Origin: Trueperaceae bacterium
Lineage (GTDB): Bacteria > Deinococcota > Deinococci > Deinococcales > Trueperaceae
Direction: 5' to 3'
Assembly: GCA_007130355.1 (NCBI GenBank)
Contig: SLSQ01000005.1
Span: forward strand, 1-14,710
Length of the DNA stretch: 14,710 bases
The position numbers and the translations under genes were made by a program. The notes under the pieces were generated by a model. The model saw only the letters and a program-made list of their open reading frames with translations, did no database searches and was not told where the DNA came from. This document shows, piece by piece, positions 1-7,049 of this stretch. Every line of letters begins with the position of its first letter. Position 1 is the stretch's first letter.

Positions 1-159
1 AAGACGGTTACAACGAGTGCGGATAGAAGCAAGGAGAAAGGGCAACCCAAAACAGCATCGACGAACCGACTTGACAACGACGGCCTCTTCATAGAAGCGT
101 GCCGTTTCAGTTAGCGAAGAAGGACTTGGATGCGCGCGTGACCGCGACGACGATCGAAG
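1..159. other. Low-GC flank left of the IS element, no recognised gene
   Basis: By rough count the first 120 bases are about 50% GC, much lower than the rest of the window. A short plus-strand reading frame opens with GTG at 99 and runs into the IS end, but I recognise no family in it. A perfect TTGACA hexamer lies at 71-76, upstream of that GTG, without a convincing -10 box at 17 bases. The segment does not encode the missing half of the hydrolase cut by the IS. It may therefore be DNA brought next to the IS by rearrangement or transfer. Confidence 0.4.
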
Positions 160-196
160 TGAACCGTCCTGGGTTTCGTGGAGGCTCTGTTCTCAC
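160..196. repeat. IS3 terminal inverted repeat, orfB-side (right) end
   Basis: The sequence begins TGAACCGTCCTGGGTT and matches the reverse complement of 1454-1490 at 29 of 37 positions. The orfB stop codon (193-195) lies inside it. Confidence 0.9.
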
Positions 197-1116
197 GCGG
201 CCTGCCTTGACTGGCCGCGTTGGTGAGCGTATGCCATCTCGATCTCGATGGGGGTCTGGTGTCCGAGTTCGCCGTGGAGCCGGTCGCGGTTGAACCACGC
301 CACCCAGCGAGCCGTCGCCGTCTCGACCTCCTGCCGGGATTGCCAGCCTGTCGCGCGGGCGTGGATGAGCTCGGTCTTGAACAAGCCGATCGTGCTTTCC
401 ATCAGGGCGTTGTCGTACGCCGTGCCGACCCGGCCGATGCTGCCGACCAGGCCGTGATCGTGCAGCTTCTGGCTGTACGCCAGAGACGTGTACTGGCTGC
501 CTGCGTCGCTATGGACGAGGACGCCGTCAGCGAGGAACGTCACGTCGTTCCGCCTGCGCACACTGACCGCCTGATCGAGCGCCCGAGAGACGAGTTCCGT
601 CGTCTTGCTCGTCGCCACCGTGAAGCCCAGAATGTGCCGCGAGAATGCGTCCTGCAGGAACGAGACGTACACCCATCCTTCGCGGGTAAGGACGTGCGTG
701 AAATCGGAAACCCAGACGACATCAGGCGCGTCACGAAACCACTCCCGCCGCACCAAGTCGGCCACCCGCACCTCCGGCTCGGAAACCGGGCCTCGCCGTG
801 CTCGTGCGCGCCTGGAGACGCCTCGTAGGCCCGCCCGCCGCATCAAGCGGGCAACCTGGTCCCGACCGATCTGAATGCCCTCCCGCTGGAGGGCGTGCCA
901 GACCTTTCGGACGCCGTACACCCCGTAGTTCTCCCGGTGGATCCGTTTGACGTCCTCCAGGCGAACTTCGTCGGATTGCTGCCGAGCGGACGGTGGCCGG
1001 CTCTTGGCGGCGTAGTACGTGCTCGGGGCGATCAGCAAGTCGTGGTCCCGGAGGACGCGGCAGATCGGCTCGACCCCGAACAAGGCCTTGTACGCATCGA
1101 TGAAAGCAACGATCAC
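193..1116 (-). CDS. IS3-family transposase OrfB (DDE catalytic subunit)
   Basis: This 307-residue protein carries the HTH_21 region (around the NYGVYGVRKVWHAL motif) and then an rve integrase core. The DDE triad is visible: the first Asp in WVSDFTH, the second in HSDAGSQYTS and the Glu in NALMES, with 35 residues between the second Asp and the Glu. The family cuts and joins element ends as an OrfAB fusion made by programmed -1 frameshifting. The GTG start overlaps the orfA stop (GTGA). The frame is also open upstream, and a run of five T followed by C in orfA (minus strand, 1151-1146) is a candidate slip site. The length is normal and I see no lesion. Confidence 0.93.
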   Translation of the reverse strand: MIVAFIDAYKALFGVEPICRVLRDHDLLIAPSTYYAAKSRPPSARQQSDEVRLEDVKRIHRENYGVYGVRKVWHALQREGIQIGRDQVARLMRRAGLRGVSRRARARRGPVSEPEVRVADLVRREWFRDAPDVVWVSDFTHVLTREGWVYVSFLQDAFSRHILGFTVATSKTTELVSRALDQAVSVRRRNDVTFLADGVLVHSDAGSQYTSLAYSQKLHDHGLVGSIGRVGTAYDNALMESTIGLFKTELIHARATGWQSRQEVETATARWVAWFNRDRLHGELGHQTPIEIEMAYAHQRGQSRQAA

Positions 1117-1433
1117 TTGAGTCGGCGGTCGAGCTCCGCGGCCGCGAAAAACGCACTCGCCGTCCGCAGAATCTCGTTCGCTCGCTTCACCTCCGCCAGC
1201 TCCTTCCGGAGCGCCTTGATCTCCTCACGCTCCGCCGTCGTGAGGCCCGCCTTCTCGCCGGTATCGACACGAGCCTTATCGACCCAGCCTCGCATCGTGT
1301 CGGACGGAATGCCCGTCAAGTCTTGGAGCCGCCGGTACGACGCCGTCCTCGACTCCTCCGGCGCCTCCTCCCGCCGCTCGGCGAACATGCGGACTACCCG
1401 GTCCCTCGTCTCCTGGTCGTACTTGAATCGCAT
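1113..1433 (-). CDS. IS3-family transposase OrfA (helix-turn-helix subunit)
   Basis: This is a 106-residue protein. Its N-terminal half has the HTH_Tnp_1 pattern (YDQETRDRVVRMFAE, then LQDLTGIPSDTMRGWV), which binds the element ends. The C-terminal part, from about residue 70, is a leucine-zipper-like helix (EIKALRKELAEVKRANEIL) typical of IS3 OrfA multimerisation. The start is ATG at 1433, just inside the upstream inverted repeat. It overlaps orfB by four bases, and the TTTTTC run near its end could allow frameshifting into orfB. Confidence 0.92.
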   Translation of the reverse strand: MRFKYDQETRDRVVRMFAERREEAPEESRTASYRRLQDLTGIPSDTMRGWVDKARVDTGEKAGLTTAEREEIKALRKELAEVKRANEILRTASAFFAAAELDRRLK

Positions 1434-1453
1434 GCCCCATTCTCTCCTCTCGT

Positions 1454-1490
1454 GTGAGTGGAGAGCCTCTACCGAACCCAGGGCGATTCA
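1454..1490. repeat. IS3 terminal inverted repeat, orfA-side (left) end
   Basis: The reverse complement begins TGAATCGCCCTGGGTT and pairs with 160-196. Its outermost TGA supplies, in frame, the stop codon of the interrupted hydrolase. Confidence 0.9.
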
Positions 1491-1772
1491 CTGTCCGACC
1501 AGCACGGCGCGCTCCGCTCCGATCTCGTCCAGCAGGCCGATGAGGCACGCGGAGGCGACGGAGAACCGGAAATCGCCTCCGGGGAGCGGGAACGAACGGC
1601 CGTGGCCCGGCATGTCCCACACCACCAGGCGGTACGTGTCGCGCAACCCCGCCACCTGCGCGTCGAAGGTCGAACGGTCCAGGACGATCCCGTGCGTGAA
1701 GACGACGACCGGTGCCCCTTCGGGTCCGGCGACGTCGTAGTGGATGGGTCCCCAGTCGCTCTCGAAGATCAT
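1491..1772 (-). pseudogene. Alpha/beta hydrolase, 5' part only, cut by IS3 element
   Basis: Ninety-four codons of an alpha/beta-fold hydrolase remain. The fragment shows the early beta strand and oxyanion motif (VVVFTHG), the strand-4 motif (LVVWDMPGHGRS), and ends at AVLVGQ, exactly where the nucleophile elbow (expected G-Q-S-x-G) should follow. I chose ATG at 1772 because AAGGAG lies eight bases upstream; a longer frame to 1808 lacks such support. The gene is joined to the IS end, whose TGA ends translation. The nucleophile Ser, the catalytic Asp/Glu and His, and the cap domain are all missing. The sequence left of the IS does not encode them, so this is more than a simple insertion. It must be non-functional as a hydrolase. 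Confidence 0.88.
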
Positions 1773-1862
1773 GGTCGTGCTCCTTCCGTGCGTGAGGTGA
1801 TTGGACACGAACCGGCGGTGTCCGTGCGTCGACTCGGCCGCGCCCGGCCGAGTCCGCGCGGG

Positions 1863-3800
1863 TCAGTAGCGGAACCCCAACAGGTTCCACGTGTCCAGGA
1901 ACCAGACGAAGGCGACCCCGGCCGCCACCACGACGCTGTAGTGGATCCGACCGGCGAGGGTTCCGTCGCGGCGTACCCACGAGCGCACGGCGAAGAACAC
2001 GCCGGCCAGGGTGAGCGCGCTCCCTACCAGCCCGATCGCCAGGACGGCCCGCAGCAGGGGCGGCACCCCGAACGCGAGCTCCATGGGATCGCGAAGCACC
2101 ACGGCGAGGCTCGCGACGAAGACGAGGAACGACGCGCTCGCCACCCATGCCGTCGGCCTCGCGAGTCGGCTCGAGTTCAGGTCGCGGGTCCCCCATCGCC
2201 GTGCGAGGGGCCAGCCGACGACCGCGGAAAGGAAGGCCGCCACCGCGAACGCGAGCAGGCCGACGTGGACGCCGACCCGCTGGTGCCAGGCCACGCTCTC
2301 GAACGCGACGTGCGGTTGGCTGCCGAGCAGGGCACGAACGATCCGACCCTCTCCGTCCACCTGGAACATCAGCAGGTCGTGGGTGCCGACCTCGCGGTAC
2401 ACCCACGGCTCGACCGGCAGCCAGCGCGTCGTGCCGAACGATCCCAAGTTCTGGGCCTGCAGGCTCCCGTCGTCGAGCGACGTGATCGCGGCCGTCTGGA
2501 GCAGCCCGGCCATGGTGTCGAGGGTGGTGTGGGCGACGCGCGTCGGGCGGTACTCCCCCGACACGGCGGGGCGGTGCGCGTCGGGATCGTGGGACTGCGC
2601 TTCGACGGGGTCGTCCGCCCCGTACCGGTACGCGAAGAAGTCCGCGACGAACCCGGCGGTGGCCTCCGCGCCGGCGGGCGTGTTGTAGGCGACGAACAGT
2701 CCGATGCCGTCGTCGGGCACCAGCACCATCAGGCTGTGGAAGGCGACGATGCCGCCGCCGTGGCCGATCGAGCGTCGGCCCTCGAACGACTGTTCGATGA
2801 AGCCGTGCGCGCTCCCGTTCAGACGCGGATCGCGCGTCGCGTGCGTGCGGTGCATGGCCTCCACCGTCTCGGCACGCAAGATCGAGCCGCCCGCGTGCGT
2901 CCCACCCTGGAGGTGCGCACGCATGAACCGCGCCATGTCGTCGCCCGTGGCGCTCATCGAACCGGCGGGCGCCAGCGGCGAGTAGACGAACGAGCGAGGG
3001 AGGAACGAACCGCCGACCACCTCGTAGCCGACGGCGAGGTCCCCTTCGAGGTCGGCGGGCACCGACTGCTCGCCGGTCGTGCGCGTCATGCCCAACGGGG
3101 CGAGGATGCGCTGGTCGAGGTAGTCGTTCCACGCGAGGCCCGACACCTCCTCGACGACGAGTCCGGCGAGGGCGGCGCCGTGGTTCGAGTAGGCGGCGGC
3201 GTCGCCGACCGGACGGACGCGGGCGGGAAGCCCCTCGCCCAGGAGTTCCGCCAGGGGCCGGACGGCGTCCGGGGTGCGCGCGAACAGGCCGACCGATCGG
3301 TCCTCGAAGCCCGCGGTGTGGGCCATCAGGTGGGCCAGCGTCACCGGTTCCGGAAACGTGTCCGGCACCTGAACCGTGCTCAGGTACGTGTTCACGTCGG
3401 CGTTCAGATCGACGACGCCCTCCTCGACGAGCTGCATCACCGCGGTCCAGACGAACGGCTTGGTGACCGATCCGATGCGGAACAGGGTGCGGCCTGGGTC
3501 CACCGGCGTATGCGAGCCGAGATCGGCGTACCCGTACCCCTTGCGGAACGTCGGCCCGTCGACCTGGACGACCGTGACGACGGCGCCGACCAGGTCGAGC
3601 TCGTCGAACTGCGCGGCCATCGCGCCGTCGACGAACGCCTCGAGAGCGGTGACGTCGAGCGGGGCGACGTCCGACGTGGCGGCGACGGGCGTGGCCGCGA
3701 CGGGCGTGACCAGGACCAGCGCGAGCAGCAGGATCCGGCGAGCGTGCAGCGCACCTCGCACGATTCGAGCGCACCGAGCGTCCTGCGTCGGGTACTGCAC
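1863..3800 (-). CDS. Serine hydrolase, class C beta-lactamase-like, with C-terminal membrane segments
   Basis: This is a 645-residue exported protein. After a signal peptide (about residues 20-40) comes a beta-lactamase/D-Ala-D-Ala-peptidase-type domain. It has S111-V-T-K114 (SxxK, nucleophile and general base), Y204-S-N206 (YxN) and H347-G-G-G as the KTG-box equivalent. Such domains act as peptidases, esterases or lactamases, and the substrate cannot be told from sequence. The last roughly 140 residues hold about four hydrophobic helices that would anchor the enzyme in the membrane with the catalytic domain outside. The GTG start at 3800 has GGGAGG six bases upstream. It is divergent from the esterase at 3922. 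Nothing is broken. Annotation as a true antibiotic beta-lactamase would be unjustified. Confidence 0.88.
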   Translation of the reverse strand: MQYPTQDARCARIVRGALHARRILLLALVLVTPVAATPVAATSDVAPLDVTALEAFVDGAMAAQFDELDLVGAVVTVVQVDGPTFRKGYGYADLGSHTPVDPGRTLFRIGSVTKPFVWTAVMQLVEEGVVDLNADVNTYLSTVQVPDTFPEPVTLAHLMAHTAGFEDRSVGLFARTPDAVRPLAELLGEGLPARVRPVGDAAAYSNHGAALAGLVVEEVSGLAWNDYLDQRILAPLGMTRTTGEQSVPADLEGDLAVGYEVVGGSFLPRSFVYSPLAPAGSMSATGDDMARFMRAHLQGGTHAGGSILRAETVEAMHRTHATRDPRLNGSAHGFIEQSFEGRRSIGHGGGIVAFHSLMVLVPDDGIGLFVAYNTPAGAEATAGFVADFFAYRYGADDPVEAQSHDPDAHRPAVSGEYRPTRVAHTTLDTMAGLLQTAAITSLDDGSLQAQNLGSFGTTRWLPVEPWVYREVGTHDLLMFQVDGEGRIVRALLGSQPHVAFESVAWHQRVGVHVGLLAFAVAAFLSAVVGWPLARRWGTRDLNSSRLARPTAWVASASFLVFVASLAVVLRDPMELAFGVPPLLRAVLAIGLVGSALTLAGVFFAVRSWVRRDGTLAGRIHYSVVVAAGVAFVWFLDTWNLLGFRY

Positions 3801-3909
3801 GCGCCACCTCCCGATCGTCTTCCCCTACCCTTCCGGTCCGGCGACGACCGTGCAAGGGCGGAAGGTCCCCAGCAGCGATCGCTTCACGTCGAGCGCGACG
3901 CCGGGGCGC

Positions 3910-3915
3910 TACGAT
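3910..3915 (+). promoter_or_regulatory. Probable -10 box (TACGAT), leaderless start
   Basis: TACGAT lies six bases before the ATG at 3922 and no Shine-Dalgarno sequence is present. This spacing would put transcription start at or next to the start codon. No clear -35 is seen. Confidence 0.5.
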
Positions 3916-3921
3916 CGCGCC

Positions 3922-4926
3922 ATGTCGTCGGCGCACGAGCGGTTCGAGCCGGGGTCGCGACCGCCTACGCACCGGCGCCGGTGGGCGCGGGCCGTGCTGG
4001 CGGTGCTCGCCGCCGTCGCGCTGGCCGCCGCCTGCGTGCCGCGTACGACGCCGCTCACGGCCGGCGAAGCGGCCGGCGAAGCGGCCGGCGAATCGGGCGA
4101 CGTATCGGTCGCTGCGTCGGGCGTCCCCGGTGAGGGGCGCGGCATGCCGCGCCCCTCGAACGGATGCGACGCCGCATCGGCCATGGACCCGACCGGCCGA
4201 GTCGTCGTCGACGGCATCGAGCGTACGTTCCTGGCGCGCGTTCCGTCGGGCCCGGCAGCGGCCCCTCGCGACCTGGTGCTCGCCTTCCACGGTCGGACCA
4301 ACGACGCGGCGCAGGTTCGCCGCTACGTCCGCCTCGACGCGGCCCTGCCCGAGGCGGTCATCGTCTACCCGCGCGCGCTCCCGACCGTGCCGGGCGCGTT
4401 CGCATGGGGCGGCCCGGACGACCCGCCCGAGCGGCCACGTGACTTCGCGCTGGTCGAGGCCCTGATCGACTACTTCGGCGACGCGCACTGCCTGGACCTG
4501 GACCGCGTGTTCGTCGTCGGCCACTCGCTCGGCGCGTACTTCGCGAACGACGTCGCCTGCCGGCTCGGCGACCGGGTGCGGGCGGTGGCGTCGGTCGGTG
4601 GCGGACTGCAGGCCGACGGGTGCGTCGGGGGCGCGGCCGCGCTGCTCGTCCACCATCCGGACGACCGCCTGGTGCCCGTCCGCGAGGGGTCGGCGGCGCG
4701 GGACGCGTTCCGGCGCGCCAACGCGCTCGGCCTGGCTCCGGCGACGCCGGTGACGTCGGGCCCGATGGCGCGCTTGCGCTGCGCACGGCACGGCGCCGTG
4801 GGCGCCGCGAACCCGGTCGTGTGGTGCGCCCGCGACGACGCCAGCACGCCGCGCGGGTACGGCCGGCACACCTGGCCGGCCGGCGCGGCCGCGGCGATCG
4901 GCGCGTTCTTCGCGAGCCTCGAGTAG
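3922..4926 (+). CDS. Secreted CE1/LpqC-type esterase (PHB depolymerase-like), putative lipoprotein
   Basis: This is a 334-residue alpha/beta hydrolase of the carbohydrate esterase 1/polyhydroxybutyrate depolymerase-like group. An N-terminal Arg-rich stretch and hydrophobic helix (about 22-37) end in LAAAC38, a weak lipobox. A low-complexity linker follows, including three AGEA repeats. Catalytic signatures are A-F-H-G at 121-124 (oxyanion), G-H-S202-L-G (nucleophile elbow), H-P-D-D at 245-248 (acid) and H316 in GYGRHTWP (catalytic His). Cysteines at 82, 190, 213, 234, 287 and 302 suggest disulfides outside the cytoplasm. Family members cleave ester bonds in feruloyl or acetyl polysaccharides or in polyesters; the substrate here is unknown. 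It appears intact and is preceded by a leaderless-type promoter. Confidence 0.82.
   Translation: MSSAHERFEPGSRPPTHRRRWARAVLAVLAAVALAAACVPRTTPLTAGEAAGEAAGESGDVSVAASGVPGEGRGMPRPSNGCDAASAMDPTGRVVVDGIERTFLARVPSGPAAAPRDLVLAFHGRTNDAAQVRRYVRLDAALPEAVIVYPRALPTVPGAFAWGGPDDPPERPRDFALVEALIDYFGDAHCLDLDRVFVVGHSLGAYFANDVACRLGDRVRAVASVGGGLQADGCVGGAAALLVHHPDDRLVPVREGSAARDAFRRANALGLAPATPVTSGPMARLRCARHGAVGAANPVVWCARDDASTPRGYGRHTWPAGAAAAIGAFFASLE
4059..4094 (+). repeat. Three 12-bp tandem units in esterase linker
   Basis: GGCCGGCGAAGC is repeated three times; the last unit ends ATC instead of AGC. The repeat stays in frame and codes for Ala/Gly/Glu-rich linker between the signal region and the catalytic domain. 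Slippage could change linker length without breaking the frame. Confidence 0.85.
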
Positions 4927-5014
4927 CGCCCGGCACGAGGCCGGCCTTCGACGCTCGACGCCGCGTCGGACACGCCACCGCCGGACTGAGCGGTGCCGTC
5001 CTGGACCCGGAACC

Positions 5015-5310
5015 TCACCCGTTTCGGGCCGTGAACTCGAGGAGCGTGTTCACGAACGGGACGAGCGGCATCGGGATGCGCGCGTCGAGTCCGTAGACGC
5101 CGATCACGGCGAGCGACGCCACCCGGTGCGGATGCCGAAGGGCGGAACCTCGCTCTCGCCGTACCCCGGCCGATCGAACGCGAGGACCCGGTGACGCTGG
5201 GCGAGCGCGGGCAGGCTCGGACCGAAGCTGAGGGCGGCCGAATCGAACGCGGTGCCGTGCAGCGACACCAACGGCGTTCCGTCACCCGCCTCGAGGTCGT
5301 GGCACAACAC
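5015..5310 (-). pseudogene. Alpha/beta hydrolase remnant with internal deletion
   Basis: From a possible GTG at 5310 the minus strand encodes the first strands of an alpha/beta hydrolase: the oxyanion motif SLHGTAFDS, then VLAFDRPGYGESEVPP. A frame change follows at about 5135. The other frame then gives HRVASLAVIGVYGLDARIP and onward to a stop at 5015-5017, which looks like the segment normally found after the nucleophile elbow. The roughly 50-60 residues expected between these parts, including the GxSxG serine, are absent, and so is the C-terminal part with the catalytic His. It belongs to a different branch from the IS-cut hydrolase at 1491. It is probably a dead gene. Confidence 0.72.
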
Positions 5311-5318
5311 CCCGCACC

Positions 5319-6062
5319 TTGGAGGACCGGCTCGAGGGGCCGATGGTCGCGCTCGCGTTCGTGTGGCTGGCGCTTCTGGTGGCCGAACTGGTGTGGGGCG
5401 AGAGCCGCCCCTTCTTCATGATCGGGACCGTCGTCTGGGTCGTCTTCATCGTCGACTTCGGGACGAAGCTGGTCCTGGCGACACGCAGGTTCGCGTACCT
5501 GCGACGGAACTGGCCATCCGCCCTCTCGTCGCTGGTGCCCACGTTGCGCGTCGTTCGGATCGTGCGGGTGGTGCGCTTGCTCCGCCTGGCCCGCGTGGGC
5601 CGCGGCCTGCGCCTGTTCCGCCTGCTCAGCTCGCTGAACCGGGGCATGCGGGCGCTGGGCGCGAGCCTCCACCGGCGCGGCTACGCGTACATCGTGGCGC
5701 TCACGACGGTGGTCGTCGTCGCGGGTTCCGCCGGGATGTTCGCCTTCGAACGCCGGGGCGTGGGCGGCATCGACAGCTACGGGGAAGCGCTGTGGAGGAC
5801 GGCGATGGTCATGACCACCCTGGGCTCCGACGCCTGGCCGTAGACGTTCGAGGGACGCGTGCTGTGCGTGTTCCTGGCCCTGTACGTGTTCGGCGTCTTC
5901 GGGTACGTGACGGCGACGCTCGCCACCTTCTTCGTCGGACACGACGCGGACGCGAGCGACGGCGAGGTAGCGGTGGCCGCGGAGCTGAAGGCCCTCCGAA
6001 CGGAACTGGCCGCCCTACGGGGCGAGGTCCGTGCCGCGTCCGGGCTACCACCCGAAGCGTAA
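5319..6062 (+). pseudogene. Voltage-gated-type ion channel, interrupted by one amber codon
   Basis: From a TTG at 5319 the frame encodes an ion transporter. Two hydrophobic helices come first (MVALAFVWLALLVAELVW; MIGTVVWVVFIVDF), then an S4-like helix with Arg about every third position (LRVVRIVRVVRLLRLARVGR). Next are S5 (YIVALTTVVVVAGSAGMF) and a pore loop ending TTLGSDAWP. A TAG at 5841-5843 follows, and the same frame continues with TFEGRVLC, a clear S6 helix (VFLALYVFGVFGYVTATLAT), a short coiled coil (AELKALRTELAALRGEV) and TAA at 6060. One base change, for example from CAG, explains the stop. The filter differs from the potassium-channel TVGYG motif. The start has no Shine-Dalgarno sequence and the N-terminus may be trimmed. 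A sequencing error is possible, but broken neighbours favour real decay. Confidence 0.8.
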
Positions 6063-6139
6063 GGGAGGCTCCTCGAAACCGCGTACCGGGTGCGGGCGCA
6101 CGCGGGCGCACGGCGTTTCAAGACGCCTCGCGCCTCCGT

Positions 6140-6762
6140 CCGAACCGCGTCGATCAGCTCCTGCTCGTTCATGCTGCTGCGACCCTCGATGTCGAGCGCC
6201 CGTGCGCGTTCGTAAGGCTCGCTCTCGGTACGCCCTTCGAGGTCGGAGGGGGCGTCGTCGTCCCCGTCCTCGTCGGCCTGAGCCAGACCCTGCTTGAGCG
6301 CCTGCATCAGGTCGACCTCGTCGGCGGCCGTCTCGCCCGAATCGGGCGCCGACTCGACGACGTCCTTCCGCGTTTCGCGCTTGGTCGCGACCAGGTCCAG
6401 CAGGCGTCGCGTGGCGCGGTCGCACCGCTGCGAGCGATCGAGTTCGTCGGCCGAGAGGGCGTGCAGAGGGCGTGCATGGCGCGCTCGGCCTCGCCGAGCA
6501 GGCCGGTGTCGGCGTCGCCGAGCTCGGCCCGGCTCACGTCGTCGGGGACCGCAACTCGTCGTGAGCACGCAGCGTCCGGGCCCACAGGGTGCCGTCGTCG
6601 GCGATGATCGCGACCAGGTACTCGGTGTCGCGGCATCACGAACGTCGCGATCCCCACCTCCGCCTGGTCGACGAAACGTGACGGGTCGACCTCCTGCGAC
6701 TCGTCGGGATCCAACGCCCCGAGCTCGTCGTCCTCCGACCACGGCTCGGGTTGCTCGGTCAC
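6140..6762 (-). pseudogene. ku: Ku (NHEJ DNA-end-binding protein) remnant, frameshifted
   Basis: Reading down the minus strand, three frames together give the second half of a bacterial Ku protein. 6762-6634 gives LDPDESQEVDPSRFVDQAEV followed directly by GIATFVM. 6632-6546 gives RDTEYLVAIIADDGTLWART and LRAHDELR. The first frame then resumes (PDDVSRAELGDADTGL, GEAERAMHAL). After an 11-bp tandem duplication the third frame gives SADELDRSQ, RRLLDLVATK, the Ku C-terminal signature DEVDLMQALKQGLA, and a SAP-like tail (YERARALDIEGRSSMNEQEL). The N-terminal roughly 90 residues and about 40 in the middle (usually around DPIYF...) are missing. Ku normally threads onto double-strand ends and recruits LigD. 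No LigD gene is in the window. The gene cannot make a working Ku. Confidence 0.75.
6454..6475. repeat. 11-bp tandem duplication causing a frameshift in ku remnant
   Basis: AGAGGGCGTGC occurs twice head to tail. Removing one copy restores an uninterrupted Ku reading frame (AMHALSADELDR) on the minus strand, so the duplication is a visible inactivating mutation. Confidence 0.85.
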
Positions 6763-6791
6763 CGGCGGATACGTCGTGCGCGGCCGCAGCG

Positions 6792-7049
6792 ACCCCGCGA
6801 CTGCAAGGCACCTACCCGTACGGCGACTTCTGCTCGGGCAAGGTGTGGGGCGCCCAGCGGTTCGAAGGCGCGTGGGACCGTGCCCTCGTCTTCGACGTCG
6901 ACGCCAACGTCCGCGCCTTCGGCGAGGACGAAGCGGGCGAGATCTACGTCACCGACTCCGGCACGGGAACGGTCTACCGAATCGTGGGTGCCGGGGGCGG
7001 AGGCGACGACGCCCACGGCGGTCAGGGCCCGCTCGGCACCAACCGGTAG
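6792..7049 (+). pseudogene. C-terminal fragment of a glucose/sorbosone dehydrogenase-type protein
   Basis: The plus strand encodes the last roughly 80 residues of a PQQ-dependent sugar dehydrogenase-like beta-propeller: GTYPYGDFCSGKVWGAQ, then VRAFGEDEAGEIYVTDSG and GTVYRIVGAG, ending at TAG 7047-7049. It matches in order the end of the intact protein encoded on the opposite strand (GSYVFGDFISGELLVV, DEILVVDYAGGGIYRLVP), so it is a diverged paralogue and not a copy. Everything upstream (about 300 residues) is gone, replaced by the Ku remnant. Its 3' end overlaps the 3' end of the intact gene by 28 bases. Confidence 0.8.

Larger units (their letters stand above)
160..1490 (-). mobile_element. 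IS3-family insertion sequence, complete
   Basis: This is a 1331-base element with two overlapping transposase frames (orfA and orfB) read on the minus strand. It is bounded by imperfect inverted repeats that start TGAA and match at 29 of 37 positions. Ends of the type TG...CA, the orfA/orfB arrangement and a DDE transposase are typical of the IS3 family. The bases next to the two ends are AAG (157-159) and CTG (1491-1493), so no 3-base target duplication is visible. The right end lies inside an alpha/beta hydrolase gene. Both frames are intact, so the element could still be active. Confidence 0.93.

Noticed and set aside
1276..4869. A very long minus-strand open frame (about 1200 codons)
   Set aside because: It lies antisense or out of frame to the hydrolase, esterase and IS genes, is Arg/Pro/Gly-rich without any domain, and is an effect of high GC and few stop codons.
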